Notes: generated by a model from the sequence alone, not told the origin. DNA of 64,000 nt from Allobacillus halotolerans (GCF_028743495.1 NZ_CP117968.1), one strand, 5' to 3'. Positions 26,171 to 35,308 are shown, counted from the stretch's first letter. Made by a program: numbers and translations.

Positions 26171-26758
26171 TTATAATGTTCCTTTTGTCGAGGGAACGTC
26201 TCCGTTGGCATCGATAATTGTAGCCGCTTCATTCAGCACGCGACCAAATCCTTTAAAAATCGATTCAATGATGTGATGTGTATTGCTTCCGTGAAAAAGA
26301 TTAATATGGAGCGTGACCCCTGCTTGATTGACAAATGCCCTAAAAAACTCTTCGACCAGTTCCGTATCAAAGGACCCGACAGTGTCTTTCATCCCCTCAA
26401 CGTCAAATACAAGATAAGGCCGACCAGAGATATCCACTGAAACGAGACTTAACGATTCATCCATCGGAGTGAAGGTAGAAGCGTAACGTTTGATGCCCTT
26501 CTTATCACCTAACGCCTCTAAAAATGCCTGTCCAAAGACAATGCCTACATCTTCTACCGTGTGATGACTATCTACTTCCAGATCACCTTTTGCAGAAACA
26601 TTTAGTCCGAACTGACTGTGTGCCGCAAAAAGCGTCAGCATATGATCAAAGAATCCGACACCTGTGTCGATTGAATCATCAACTTTCCGATCTTCCAAAT
26701 TCAAAGTCAAATCGATTGTTGTTTCACTCGTCTCTCTATTTTTAGTTACTTCAGCCAT
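26171..26758 (-). CDS. hisB: Imidazoleglycerol-phosphate dehydratase
   Basis: Manganese-dependent dehydratase. 195 residues, dehydratase only, with no phosphatase fusion. The two metal motifs are FFDHML..HS and HHTVEDVGI near residues 40 and 65, and the mirrored HHIIESIFK is near the C terminus. Histidinol phosphatase activity is supplied by hisJ. Confidence 0.97.
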   Translation of the reverse strand: MAEVTKNRETSETTIDLTLNLEDRKVDDSIDTGVGFFDHMLTLFAAHSQFGLNVSAKGDLEVDSHHTVEDVGIVFGQAFLEALGDKKGIKRYASTFTPMDESLSLVSVDISGRPYLVFDVEGMKDTVGSFDTELVEEFFRAFVNQAGVTLHINLFHGSNTHHIIESIFKGFGRVLNEAATIIDANGDVPSTKGTL

Positions 26759-26773
26759 CGTCTCACTCCTTTT

Positions 26774-28060
26774 TTATTCAAACCTTTTACGAATGGAAGC
26801 TGCGTGTGCATCCAATCGCTCAGCTTGAGCAAACTTCTGTATCTTTTGATTGGCTTTTTCTAATGATTGTTGATCGTAATAAATGACACTCGATTTTTTC
26901 TGAAAGTCATAAACCCCTAATGGTGACGAAAATTTTGCCGTTCCATTCGTTGGTAAGGTGTGATTCGGCCCTGCAAAATAATCCCCCAACGGTTCGGGTG
27001 AATATGACCCTAAAAATATTGCACCAGCATTTTTAATCTTTGGCAGTTGTTCAAAAGGGTTTTCAACGAGAATTTCTAAATGCTCGGGTGCTAGCTCATT
27101 CACGAATTCAAATGCATGATTCAACTGATCAACGACATAAATACGTCCTTGTTCAGCAATCGAAACGGCCAAAATATCTTGCCGGGAGAGAGATTTTATT
27201 TGATTTTCTACTTCTTGTTGCACTTCAGTAGCTATTTGTTTTGAAGTCGTCACCAAAATAGAAGAAGCTAACTCGTCATGTTCCGCTTGCGCTAATAGAT
27301 CTGCTGCAATCAATCTCGGTTCAGCTTGATGATCAGCAATAATACAAACTTCACTTGGACCCGCAATCATATCAATCGCCACGTCACCAAAAACGAATTT
27401 TTTAGCCCGCGCGACATATGCATTTCCTGGACCAACGATTTTATAGACTTTATCAACGGACTCCGTACCGTATGCAAGGGTTGCGATTCCGTGTGCACCA
27501 CCTATCTTCAATATTCGATCAGCCCCCGCAATAGAAACAGCGACCAATGTGTTCGGGTTTACTTTTCCATCAGGCTGGACCGGGGTGGTAACGGTGATGG
27601 ATTCTACTCCTGCAACTTTGGCCGGTACGACATTCATCAAGACCGTTGACGGATAGGCCGCCTTTCCTCCTGGCACATATACACCGACTCGTTCGATTGG
27701 AGTGACCTGCTGACCTAGCCAAATACCTTCTTGATCATTGACGTACCAGGATTTTTCTAATTGATTTTTATGATACGTTTCAATATTGCTTCGTGCTTCT
27801 TTCAGAATAGTGATCATCTCATCATCGACTTGTTTAAATGCTTGATCAATTTCTTCATCTGTTACAAATAATTCATCTAATTTCACGCCATCTAATCGCT
27901 CGATATAATCGAAAACTGCAGCATCGCCTTTATTTCTGATTGAGGCAATGATCTTTTGAACGTCTTTGTCGACTTCTTCATAGGTTTCAGAATCACGTGA
28001 TGTTCTTTGTTGGCTGATTTTTGAGAACTGTTTTTGATTAATGGTTTCAATGTTAAGCAT
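26774..28060 (-). CDS. hisD: Histidinol dehydrogenase
   Basis: Final two oxidations from histidinol to histidine, zinc and NAD+ dependent. 428 residues. The conserved IAGPSEVCIIAD, AEHDELASSIL and GPNHTLPT segments hold the zinc and catalytic residues. The start is ATG 28060 (MLNIETIN), preceded at nine bases by AAGGTG. An in-frame GTG at 28072 lacks a ribosome site. It overlaps hisG by 8 bases. Confidence 0.96.
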   Translation of the reverse strand: MLNIETINQKQFSKISQQRTSRDSETYEEVDKDVQKIIASIRNKGDAAVFDYIERLDGVKLDELFVTDEEIDQAFKQVDDEMITILKEARSNIETYHKNQLEKSWYVNDQEGIWLGQQVTPIERVGVYVPGGKAAYPSTVLMNVVPAKVAGVESITVTTPVQPDGKVNPNTLVAVSIAGADRILKIGGAHGIATLAYGTESVDKVYKIVGPGNAYVARAKKFVFGDVAIDMIAGPSEVCIIADHQAEPRLIAADLLAQAEHDELASSILVTTSKQIATEVQQEVENQIKSLSRQDILAVSIAEQGRIYVVDQLNHAFEFVNELAPEHLEILVENPFEQLPKIKNAGAIFLGSYSPEPLGDYFAGPNHTLPTNGTAKFSSPLGVYDFQKKSSVIYYDQQSLEKANQKIQKFAQAERLDAHAASIRKRFE

Positions 28061-28706
28061 TCGCCTTTTCACCTTCTGACTGTTTGATCATATCCTGAAC
28101 GTTTTCAATAAATGGCTGGATGGATTCACCCTTCGTCTTAAAACTCGCCTTATTGCAAATTAATCGAGCGCTACTTTGAACCATGTCTTCTAAAACGACG
28201 AGACCGTTTTCTTTTAATGTCCCACCTGTTTCTACGATGTCGACAATGGCATCACTTAATCCGACAAGAGGAGCAAGTTCTACTGAACCATTTAATTTGA
28301 TGGTTTCAATTTGTTTCCCCTTTTGTTCAAAATAATCTGTCGTCACCTTTGGATATTTTGAAGCGATACGAGGTTTGATCATTCCATTTAAATCAGTATC
28401 TTCCTTGCCGGCGACAGCAAAGCGACATTTTCCAAACCCTAGATCGATCACTTCATAAACATCCGCTTCTGATTCGAGCAATGTATCTTTTCCTGCAACA
28501 CCTATATCAGCAGCACCGTTTTCAACGTAAGTCGCTACATCCGTTGCCTTGACTAGTATCATTTCGAACTGCTGATGATCGCTTTTGAAAATCAATTTTC
28601 TACTTTCCTCGTGAAACTGTGAGAAAACAACCCCAATGGACTCAAATAGATCGACACTTTTTTCAGCCAATCGACCTTTGGCTAATGCAATTTTAATTAC
28701 TTCCAT
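28053..28706 (-). CDS. hisG: ATP phosphoribosyltransferase, short catalytic subunit
   Basis: First step of histidine synthesis. 217 residues, the short HisG form without the C-terminal regulatory domain, so it needs HisZ. The signatures ALAKGRL and VETGGTLKENGLVVLEDM (PRPP loop) are present. It overlaps hisZ by 14 bases and hisD by 8. Confidence 0.96.
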   Translation of the reverse strand: MEVIKIALAKGRLAEKSVDLFESIGVVFSQFHEESRKLIFKSDHQQFEMILVKATDVATYVENGAADIGVAGKDTLLESEADVYEVIDLGFGKCRFAVAGKEDTDLNGMIKPRIASKYPKVTTDYFEQKGKQIETIKLNGSVELAPLVGLSDAIVDIVETGGTLKENGLVVLEDMVQSSARLICNKASFKTKGESIQPFIENVQDMIKQSEGEKANA

Positions 28707-29934
28707 AAATCACGCCTACTTTCTGGGTCAAATCTTCCATATTGGTATATGTTTTCTTCTCATTTGATTGTGGTGTTTGAATGGTCTTTGTGTTCAAGTC
28801 GATGACAAAAGCATTGTTTGATGATGGAACTTCTTTAGTAATCTCAACCTCAAATCCTAATCGGCGAAGTTCTCGAGCTACTTTAAAGCCCTCCGCCCAC
28901 TCTGCTGCATAAACGAGTATTGTGGGGGAAGTTTGATTCTGAAGGAGTCCTCGCGCCTTCAACGCGGCAATCAAATCATCCACATATACGCCAAACCCGA
29001 TTGCGTCTTGCTGCATACCGAAATATGGAGGCAAGTCATCGTATCTTCCGCCTTGAATCACTGGTTTACCGAAATCGTAGATGAATCCTTGGAAAACGAC
29101 ACCTGTGTAATAGTTCAGATGATTGATCAACCCCAAATCGATGGATATAAATGCTCCATAACCAAGTTGATCTACTAATGAATAAACGTCTCTTAAATAC
29201 TGAACCGCTTCTTTCATTTTTGAATTGATCGCTAGTTCATCCGCTTGGTTCAGCACGGCTTCAGAAGTACCGAATAAATGAGGCAGTTGAAGAAGAACAT
29301 TCTTTATTTCTTCATCCAATTGAAACTCTTCCAATAGCTGTTTCAGCTCTGGTAGATTTTTTTGTTCAATCTTTTCTTGAACGATCAGTTGATCTTCTGT
29401 AGATAGACCTGCTTCTCCAATGAGAGCCTTAAAATAAGTAGCCTGGCCAATATCTAATTGAAAACGATCTAAACCGACTTTTTTAAACGACTCAATCGCA
29501 AGTGCAATCATTTCCACATCCACTTCCACACATGCCTTGCCGAAATGCTCGACACCGACTTGCATAAAAGAACGTGAAAATACATCTGATTCACCATTCT
29601 CCATGCGGAAAATATTTGTTACATAAGAAAGTTTACTTTCTGGATGGTCATCATTGTAAGAGCTCGCAACCATTCGAGTAATTGGTATCGTTGCATCAGG
29701 TCGTAGCACCAAAATTTTCCCATCATGATCAACCATCTTAATCATCTGGTCTGTATCCATCGTCCCTGGCAAATTTATGAATAGGTCATAATACTCGAAA
29801 GTTGGTGTTTGGATTTGCCTGAACCCATACTGCCGATTCAATTGTTTCAAATCTTCTATTACTTGTTGCTTCAATTGATAGTCTTGCGAAAATAGGTCAG
29901 CCACCCCTTTTGGTAACTGTTGTGTAAATTTCAC
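28693..29934 (-). CDS. hisZ: ATP phosphoribosyltransferase regulatory subunit
   Basis: HisRS-like paralogue without tRNA charging that activates and gives feedback control to short HisG. 413 residues. Motif 2-like (FRMENGESDVFSRSFMQVGVE) and motif 3-like (GFGVYVDDLIAAL) segments and a C-terminal anticodon-domain-like region are visible. It is the first gene of the his operon, behind a near-consensus SigA promoter. Confidence 0.94.
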   Translation of the reverse strand: MKFTQQLPKGVADLFSQDYQLKQQVIEDLKQLNRQYGFRQIQTPTFEYYDLFINLPGTMDTDQMIKMVDHDGKILVLRPDATIPITRMVASSYNDDHPESKLSYVTNIFRMENGESDVFSRSFMQVGVEHFGKACVEVDVEMIALAIESFKKVGLDRFQLDIGQATYFKALIGEAGLSTEDQLIVQEKIEQKNLPELKQLLEEFQLDEEIKNVLLQLPHLFGTSEAVLNQADELAINSKMKEAVQYLRDVYSLVDQLGYGAFISIDLGLINHLNYYTGVVFQGFIYDFGKPVIQGGRYDDLPPYFGMQQDAIGFGVYVDDLIAALKARGLLQNQTSPTILVYAAEWAEGFKVARELRRLGFEVEITKEVPSSNNAFVIDLNTKTIQTPQSNEKKTYTNMEDLTQKVGVIYGSN

Positions 29935-29959
29935 GGAACCATCCTTTATTCATTTATCA

Positions 29960-29975
29960 CTTTATCAGGATAAAG
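29960..29975. promoter_or_regulatory. Palindrome in the hisZ leader, possible operator
   Basis: CTTTATC-AG-GATAAAG is a perfect 7-bp inverted repeat. It lies between the hisZ -10 box and the hisZ start, about 26 bp before the start codon. It is too short to be a terminator and has no T run. An operator is possible, but no regulator is identified. Confidence 0.35.
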
Positions 29976-29992
29976 ATTTTAGTTATAAATTC

Positions 29993-30021
29993 ATTCTAAA
30001 AGGTGTACAACAGCTTGTCAA
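29993..30021 (-). promoter_or_regulatory. SigA promoter of the his operon
   Basis: On the minus strand TTGACA (30016-30021), a 17-bp spacer, then TAGAAT (29993-29998). The predicted leader is about 50 nt, too short for a T-box. The -35 region overlaps a TTGTCA that could belong to the divergent hisJ promoter. Confidence 0.85.
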
Positions 30022-30078
30022 CCCATTAAAATAATAGAATATCTATTTAAAGAATTGCCTATTTAGGGGGATAAAAAC

Positions 30079-30867
30079 ATGTACGATTTCCATATGCATT
30101 CAACTTTTTCGGCTGACTGTGAAGTTCCAATGGAAGAAATGGTCCAAGCCGGGATAAAACAGCAGTTGAAAAAAATCTGTTTCACTGAACATATCGATTA
30201 TGAATATCCTGATCCATCGATTACGTTTGATGTCGACCTGGATCAATATGAAAATGAAATCAAAAAAATGAACGAACGCTTTGGTAGCCAAATTCAAGTT
30301 CTTAGAGGAATTGAATTAGGTGTGCAACCACATATTTTAGAACAATATCGTCAATTACTTCGTGAACGTTCGTTTGACTTCATTATCTGTTCCATGCATT
30401 CGACAGATGGTAAGGACTTGCATTCAGGTAAGTTGTTTGAGGGTTTGAAGCTCGATGAAGCATATGAGAAGTATTACGGAGAACTATATGATTGCGTTAA
30501 AAATTTTGAAGGATTTAATATTCTCGGGCACCTGGACCTAGTTACCCGTTATAAGTACGAAGAAGGAGTCTATCACTTTCTTGATATCATCGAAGAAATT
30601 TTCAAAACGATCATCCCGCGGGGACAAGGAATTGAAATCAATACATCTGGCTACAAATATAATATGGGACGACTTCTTCCAAGTAAAGATATCCTTCAAC
30701 TTTATTATGATATGGGCGGAGAGATCATTACGATTGGATCAGATGCTCATAAACCAGAACGCATAGGTGACCGTATTGATGAAGCGACAGAACTGTTGAA
30801 AGATATTGGTTTCAAGTACATTTCCACTTTTGAAAAAGGAACGCCTGATTTTCATAAAATCGTCTAA
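30079..30867 (+). CDS. hisJ: Histidinol-phosphatase, PHP family
   Basis: Removes phosphate from histidinol phosphate. 262 residues. The PHP metal motifs are visible: HMHSTFSADCE (residues 4-14), FTEHIDYE, ELGVQ, CSMHS, HLD and SDAHKPERIGD. It is divergent from hisZ and shares the 144-bp control region. The AGGGGG ribosome site lies about 10 bases before the ATG. With it, every step of histidine synthesis is encoded in this locus. Confidence 0.95.
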   Translation: MYDFHMHSTFSADCEVPMEEMVQAGIKQQLKKICFTEHIDYEYPDPSITFDVDLDQYENEIKKMNERFGSQIQVLRGIELGVQPHILEQYRQLLRERSFDFIICSMHSTDGKDLHSGKLFEGLKLDEAYEKYYGELYDCVKNFEGFNILGHLDLVTRYKYEEGVYHFLDIIEEIFKTIIPRGQGIEINTSGYKYNMGRLLPSKDILQLYYDMGGEIITIGSDAHKPERIGDRIDEATELLKDIGFKYISTFEKGTPDFHKIV

Positions 30868-30910
30868 GGCAACAACACCAGTGTTCTTTTAATTGAAGTT
30901 GCTGTAAGGA

Positions 30911-31388
30911 TGCTGACTGCTGATAAATGGGGGCTAACTGTTGAAAAAGCAATGCTGACTGCTGATAAACGAGGCCTAACTGTTGAAAAAGCAATGTTGA
31001 CTGCTGATAAACGAGGCCTAACTGTTGAAAAAGCAATGTTGACTGCTGATAAACAGGAGCTAACTGTTGAAAAAGCGACGCTGACTGCTGATAAACGGGG
31101 GCTAACTGTTGAAAAAGCAATGCTGACTGCTGATAAATGAGAGCTAACTGTTGAAAAAGCGACGCTGACTGCTGATAAACGGGATCTAACTGTTGAAAAA
31201 GCAACGCTGACTGCTGATAAATGAGGGCTAACTGTTGAAAAAGCAACGCTGACTGCTGATAAATGAGGGCTAACTGTTGAAAAAGTGCGGCTAACTGAGT
31301 TCCAACTGTTGAAAAAGCATAGCCAACTGCTGATAAATGAGGGCTAACTGTTGAAAAAGCATAGCTAACTGCTGATAAATGAGTGCTC
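30911..31388. repeat. 42-bp tandem repeat array (about 11 copies)
   Basis: Nine exact-length 42-bp units start at 30911 and run to 31288. They are followed by a degenerate part-unit and two more copies to about 31388. Each unit is a dimer of diverged 21-bp halves. Block A is CTGACTGCTGATAAA and block B is CTAACTGTTGAAAAAGC. The 6 bp after block A vary between copies. Because 42 is a multiple of 3, open frames persist on both strands (heptads like LTADKRG or QLALIYQ). None has a convincing ribosome site, and plus-strand TGA stops occur in several units. Confidence 0.9.
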
Positions 31389-31442
31389 ACGACCCCTTTA
31401 ATCACGATCATCACTTATTTTGATAAACCCAAACCATAATGC

Positions 31443-31499
31443 AAACAAAAACCCGAGCGATTTATTTTTAAATCGTTCGGGTTTTCATTTCATCTATAA
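31443..31499. terminator. Bidirectional terminator between the array and deoC (right his-flanking repeat)
   Basis: AAAACCCGAGCGATTT (31448-31463) pairs with AAATCGTTCGGGTTTT (31470-31485) with one G-U pair. It ends deoC on the minus strand and can end hisJ read-through on the plus strand. It resembles the terminator at 22306-22367. Confidence 0.9.
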
Positions 31500-31516
31500 A
31501 CTTTCATACAATTCAA

Positions 31517-32188
31517 TTAGTAACTTGATTGTCCTTCTTGACCATTCACAATATCTACGCCTGCTGAAGCGCCAATACGAGTCGCTCCTGCATCTAACAT
31601 TGCATTGGCATCTTCTAGGTTGCGGACACCACCAGATGCTTTGACACCCATTTCAGGGCCAACTGTCAAACGCATGAGACGGATATCATCAACAGTTGCA
31701 CCGCCACCGGCAAATCCTGTGGAGGTTTTGACGAAGTCAGCACCAGCTAGTTTAGCTAGCTCGCACGCTTTCACTTTTTCATCTTGGTCCAATAAGACGG
31801 TTTCAATGATCACTTTAACAATCGCTCGACCTTTTACAGCTTCTACGATTTCTTTGATTTCCGTTTCAACTTCTTCAAAGCGATGATCTTTTAGTGAACC
31901 GATATTAATGACCATATCCACTTCAGTTGCACCGTTTTCAACAGCTTGTTTTGCTTCAAATACTTTTGTTTCTAATGTTGTTGCACCTAAAGGGAAACCG
32001 ACCACGGTACAGACTTTCACATCTGAATCTTTCAATAGTTCATGACAATGTGCGACCCATGTAGGGTTTACACAGACGGAAGCAAACTTATATTCCTTTG
32101 CCTCTTCACATAGTTGATTGATTTGTTCTGCTTGAACATCTGGTTTCAATAACGTATGGTCAATCATTCCTGCGATATTCCGGTCCAT
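31517..32188 (-). CDS. deoC: Deoxyribose-phosphate aldolase
   Basis: Cleaves 2-deoxyribose-5-phosphate to glyceraldehyde-3-phosphate and acetaldehyde. 223 residues. The Schiff-base Lys is at about residue 154 in FVKTSTGFAGGGA, with Asp near residue 91 (EVDMVINIG) and a second Lys in GVKASGG. It lies 16 bp after mtaB and may be the last gene of the dnaJ-mtaB transcript. Confidence 0.96.
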   Translation of the reverse strand: MDRNIAGMIDHTLLKPDVQAEQINQLCEEAKEYKFASVCVNPTWVAHCHELLKDSDVKVCTVVGFPLGATTLETKVFEAKQAVENGATEVDMVINIGSLKDHRFEEVETEIKEIVEAVKGRAIVKVIIETVLLDQDEKVKACELAKLAGADFVKTSTGFAGGGATVDDIRLMRLTVGPEMGVKASGGVRNLEDANAMLDAGATRIGASAGVDIVNGQEGQSSY

Positions 32189-32204
32189 CTCAAATCTACT
32201 CCTT

Positions 32205-33560
32205 TTATGAACTGATTACTTGATTATAAACTTCATCATCTTCCATGACACGGACAAACTGCCCTTTATTATAAGGATAACCAGCTTCTGTGATTTTTAC
32301 TTTAACTACATTTCCAACCATATCCGGAGAACACTCAAGCACAACTTTCATATAGTTGTCTGAATACCCTTCATATAAACCACTATCTGGATCTAATTTA
32401 TATGGAACTTCCGGAATGACTTCTAACACTTCACCTTCAAAGAGAGAAGCATATTCTTTCGCTTGCTGATCGGATAGCTCAATGAGTCGATGAACTCGGT
32501 CATTTTTTGTTTCGTCGTCAATTTGATCTTTCATTCGTGCAGCAGGTGTCCCGGTTCTTTGTGAATATGGAAACACGTGTAATTCAGAAAAACCGATCTC
32601 CTGAATGGAACGATAGGTTTCCATGAATTCTTCTTCCGTTTCACCTGGGAAACCAACAATGACGTCTGAAGTAATGGCTAGTCCAGGTAAAGCTTCTTTC
32701 ACTTTCTTCACCCGTGTGAAATAAAACTCCATGGTGTATTTTCTTCGCATACGTTTTAAGACGGTATCAGAACCTGATTGTAGTGGAATATGCAAGTGAC
32801 GGACAATCTTTTTCGATTGATCGAGCACTTCAATCACTTCATCAGAAATCTGACTCGCTTCAATGGAGGAAATTCGAATCCGTTTTAGACCGACAACTTT
32901 GCTTTCCAAATCACGGAGCAAAGCAGCTAGGTTATAGTCTTCTAAATCTTCTCCATATCCGCCGGTATGAATACCTGTAAGTACAATCTCCTGGTACCCG
33001 GCGTCCACAAGCTGTTGCGCTTGTTTAATGACATCCTCTGGTGGACGAGAACGCATTAAACCTCTTGCCCAAGGAATGATACAAAACGTACAGAAATTAT
33101 TACATCCTTCTTGAATTTTCAAAGAAGCACGTGTACGGTCAGTAAATTCAGGTACGTCCATCGCTTCAAAAACGCGATTTTTCATAATGTTTTTAACGGC
33201 ATTGATCGGTTCTCTTTCTTCTTTATAAACTTCGATGTACTCTAGCATCTTTTTACGATCCTGCGTACCGACAACAATATCCACTCCAGGAATTTCCATG
33301 ATTTCATCTGGAGAGGTTTGTGCATAACACCCTGTTACACAAATAACGGCTTCAGGGTTTTTACGCACGGCTCTACGGATTACTTGTCGGCTTTTTTTAT
33401 CGCCGGTATTCGTTACAGTGCATGTATTGATGACGTAGACGTCTGAATGCTGGTCGAAATCAACACGTTCATAATCATGCTCTTTAAAAAATTGCCAAAT
33501 TGCTTCTGTTTCATAATGATTGACCTTACAACCTAGGGTGTGAAAAGCAACGGTCGTCAC
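32205..33560 (-). CDS. mtaB: tRNA t6A37 methylthiotransferase MtaB
   Basis: Radical-SAM enzyme that converts t6A37 to ms2t6A37. 451 residues, equal to B. subtilis MtaB. The N-terminal methylthiotransferase domain has Cys in GCKVN, NTCTV and GCYAQ, the radical-SAM cluster is CNNFCTFC near residue 150, and a TRAM domain is at the C terminus. I chose GTG 33560 (MTTVAFHTLGCKV), with GGAG eight bases upstream. The longer frame to 33671 lies inside rsmE. It follows rsmE by 4 bp. Confidence 0.95.
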   Translation of the reverse strand: MTTVAFHTLGCKVNHYETEAIWQFFKEHDYERVDFDQHSDVYVINTCTVTNTGDKKSRQVIRRAVRKNPEAVICVTGCYAQTSPDEIMEIPGVDIVVGTQDRKKMLEYIEVYKEEREPINAVKNIMKNRVFEAMDVPEFTDRTRASLKIQEGCNNFCTFCIIPWARGLMRSRPPEDVIKQAQQLVDAGYQEIVLTGIHTGGYGEDLEDYNLAALLRDLESKVVGLKRIRISSIEASQISDEVIEVLDQSKKIVRHLHIPLQSGSDTVLKRMRRKYTMEFYFTRVKKVKEALPGLAITSDVIVGFPGETEEEFMETYRSIQEIGFSELHVFPYSQRTGTPAARMKDQIDDETKNDRVHRLIELSDQQAKEYASLFEGEVLEVIPEVPYKLDPDSGLYEGYSDNYMKVVLECSPDMVGNVVKVKITEAGYPYNKGQFVRVMEDDEVYNQVISS

Positions 33561-33564
33561 ACGA

Positions 33565-34314
33565 TCAACTCCATTCTTCAAAATAAAAAGACAAAGCAGC
33601 AAGTACATAAAGTGGTGCTGTCTCCGTCCGTAATATACGTTTTCCAAGTCGTATCGAATACACGTGCTCATGATCCAAGAAAGCTAGTTCCTTCTCAGAG
33701 AACCCACCTTCTGGACCAATGACTATAAGTATTTGATCATTTTTATTTATCTTACCAAGAACTTCTCGAAAAGTCGAAGAATGATCTGTTTGCTTGGCTT
33801 CTATTTCATTAGCTACCAAACAATAATCATACTGATGAAGATCCAACTCTTTTAATGATGTCATCGGTAGTATGTGAGGGATGATTGTTCGATGCGATTG
33901 CTCACTAGCTTCTTTTACAATTTTTTCTAAACGAGCTCGCTTTTTCGCTTCTTTTTTTCCATCCCATTTAACAATCGATCGATCCATTTGAACAGGTAGA
34001 AGCGAATGCATGCCGAGTTCTGTCCCTTTTTGTGCGATTAGTTCAAGTTTATCACCTTTCGGCATACCTTGTGCTACAGTGACCGTTATTGGTAACTCCT
34101 TCTGTTCATCTAACTCTTCCAGCAAAGTAATTTTAATTTCTTCTGGATGAATTTGGTCGATAACACCTATATGGCTCGTTTCGTCAGGTTGGCAAATAAC
34201 CACTTGATCTCCAGGTTGAAAACGCATGACATTCGCCATATGATGACGGTCATCACCTTGGATGGTAACCGTATTCATTTGTACGTCATTTACTGACACA
34301 AAGTATCTTTGCAT
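33565..34314 (-). CDS. rsmE: 16S rRNA (uracil(1498)-N3)-methyltransferase
   Basis: SPOUT-fold methyltransferase. 249 residues from ATG 34314 (MQRYFVS), the family's normal start. It has an N-terminal PUA-like domain with DDRHHMANVMR and a C-terminal knot with IGPEGGFSEKE and LRTETAPLYVLAA. The start overlaps the prmA stop, so the two are coupled. Confidence 0.95.
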   Translation of the reverse strand: MQRYFVSVNDVQMNTVTIQGDDRHHMANVMRFQPGDQVVICQPDETSHIGVIDQIHPEEIKITLLEELDEQKELPITVTVAQGMPKGDKLELIAQKGTELGMHSLLPVQMDRSIVKWDGKKEAKKRARLEKIVKEASEQSHRTIIPHILPMTSLKELDLHQYDYCLVANEIEAKQTDHSSTFREVLGKINKNDQILIVIGPEGGFSEKELAFLDHEHVYSIRLGKRILRTETAPLYVLAALSFYFEEWS

Positions 34315-34315
34315 A

Positions 34316-35275
34316 TTATTCCCGATCCTTTTTCGCACCATCTGGCTTTTGCGCCACAATGGAGACCCAGTCCTCTAAATCTTTCGTTTCAACGATTTGA
34401 AATCCTTTATTCGTCAAATCTTCTAAAACCTCTTGTTTTTTTCTTTGGATAATACCAGAAGTAATAAGTAATCCATTCGGTTTTAGCAAGTGAAAAGCAT
34501 CTTCGGTCAATTGAATGATGATCTCAGCTAAAATATTGGAGACGATTACATCCGGCTCTTGTTCCACGTCTTTTAATAAATCATTCTTCTGGACGGTAAT
34601 CCTCTCATCTGTTTCATTCAACGTCGAGTTATTTTGTGTGCTAGTAACCGCTACTTCATCCAGATCGTATGCATAGACATGAGATGCTCCTAATTTTGCC
34701 GCAGCAATACTAAGAATACCTGAACCCGACCCCACATCTAGTACGAGATCTTTCGAATTCAAGTAACGCTCCAATGCTTGCAAGCTTAAGATCGTTGTAG
34801 GATGGGTACCTGTACCAAAAGCCATTCCGGGATCCAACTCAATAATCAATTCGTCTGAGGAAGGTTGATATTCCTCCCATGTCGGTTTTATGGTAATTCG
34901 TTCGGATACTTTGACGGGCTTATAATATTTTTTCCACGCTGTTGACCAATCTTCTTCGTGAACCTCTGACAGGGTCACTTCATTGCGCCCAATCGGAATA
35001 TCAAATCTTGGCAAATCACTGATGGCCTGTTTGATGAAAGACACTTTCTCAGTCAGAGAATCGTCTGTAGGTAAATAAGATTTTACATAGACTCCATCTG
35101 TTGGATAGTTGGATGCGTCGAGCTCATAAATTGTTCCGTATAATGTAACATGATCCTTATATAAGTCATGTGGATCAACAATGACTACGCCACTCGCTCC
35201 AGCTTCTTGAAATATATGAGAAACAGCTTCAATTGCCTCGTTTGTTGTATGAACTTTAATTTCAGACCACGTCAT
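34316..35275 (-). CDS. prmA: Ribosomal protein L11 methyltransferase
   Basis: Methylates lysines and the N terminus of L11. About 319 residues. The N-terminal substrate domain is followed by a Rossmann methyltransferase with LDVGSGSGILSIAA near residue 181 and VSNILAEI. The start is uncertain: ATG 35275 (MTWSEIKVHTT) matches the family, but a TTG at 35290 is also open and neither has a strong ribosome site. Confidence 0.93.
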   Translation of the reverse strand: MTWSEIKVHTTNEAIEAVSHIFQEAGASGVVIVDPHDLYKDHVTLYGTIYELDASNYPTDGVYVKSYLPTDDSLTEKVSFIKQAISDLPRFDIPIGRNEVTLSEVHEEDWSTAWKKYYKPVKVSERITIKPTWEEYQPSSDELIIELDPGMAFGTGTHPTTILSLQALERYLNSKDLVLDVGSGSGILSIAAAKLGASHVYAYDLDEVAVTSTQNNSTLNETDERITVQKNDLLKDVEQEPDVIVSNILAEIIIQLTEDAFHLLKPNGLLITSGIIQRKKQEVLEDLTNKGFQIVETKDLEDWVSIVAQKPDGAKKDRE

Positions 35276-35308
35276 CAGTGAATCGACCAACTTTCTTTTA
35301 CGTCTTTA

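Noticed and set aside
29935..30078. T-box leader for the his operon
   Set aside because: The predicted leader is about 50 nt and has no T-box consensus or specifier stem.
30910..31140. Plus-strand heptad-repeat frame (units like LTADKRGLTVEKAM)
   Set aside because: GTAAGG touches the ATG, and TGA stops occur in several later units, so the frame is not maintained across the array.
30911..31388. CRISPR array
   Set aside because: There are no unique spacers of 25-40 bp; units are contiguous with only about 6 variable bases, and no cas gene is in the window.
30812..31414. Open frame of 200 codons on the minus strand across the tandem array
   Set aside because: It has no ribosome site, overlaps the 3' end of hisJ, and stays open only because a 42-bp unit is a multiple of three. 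Low-complexity heptads are a by-product of the repeat.
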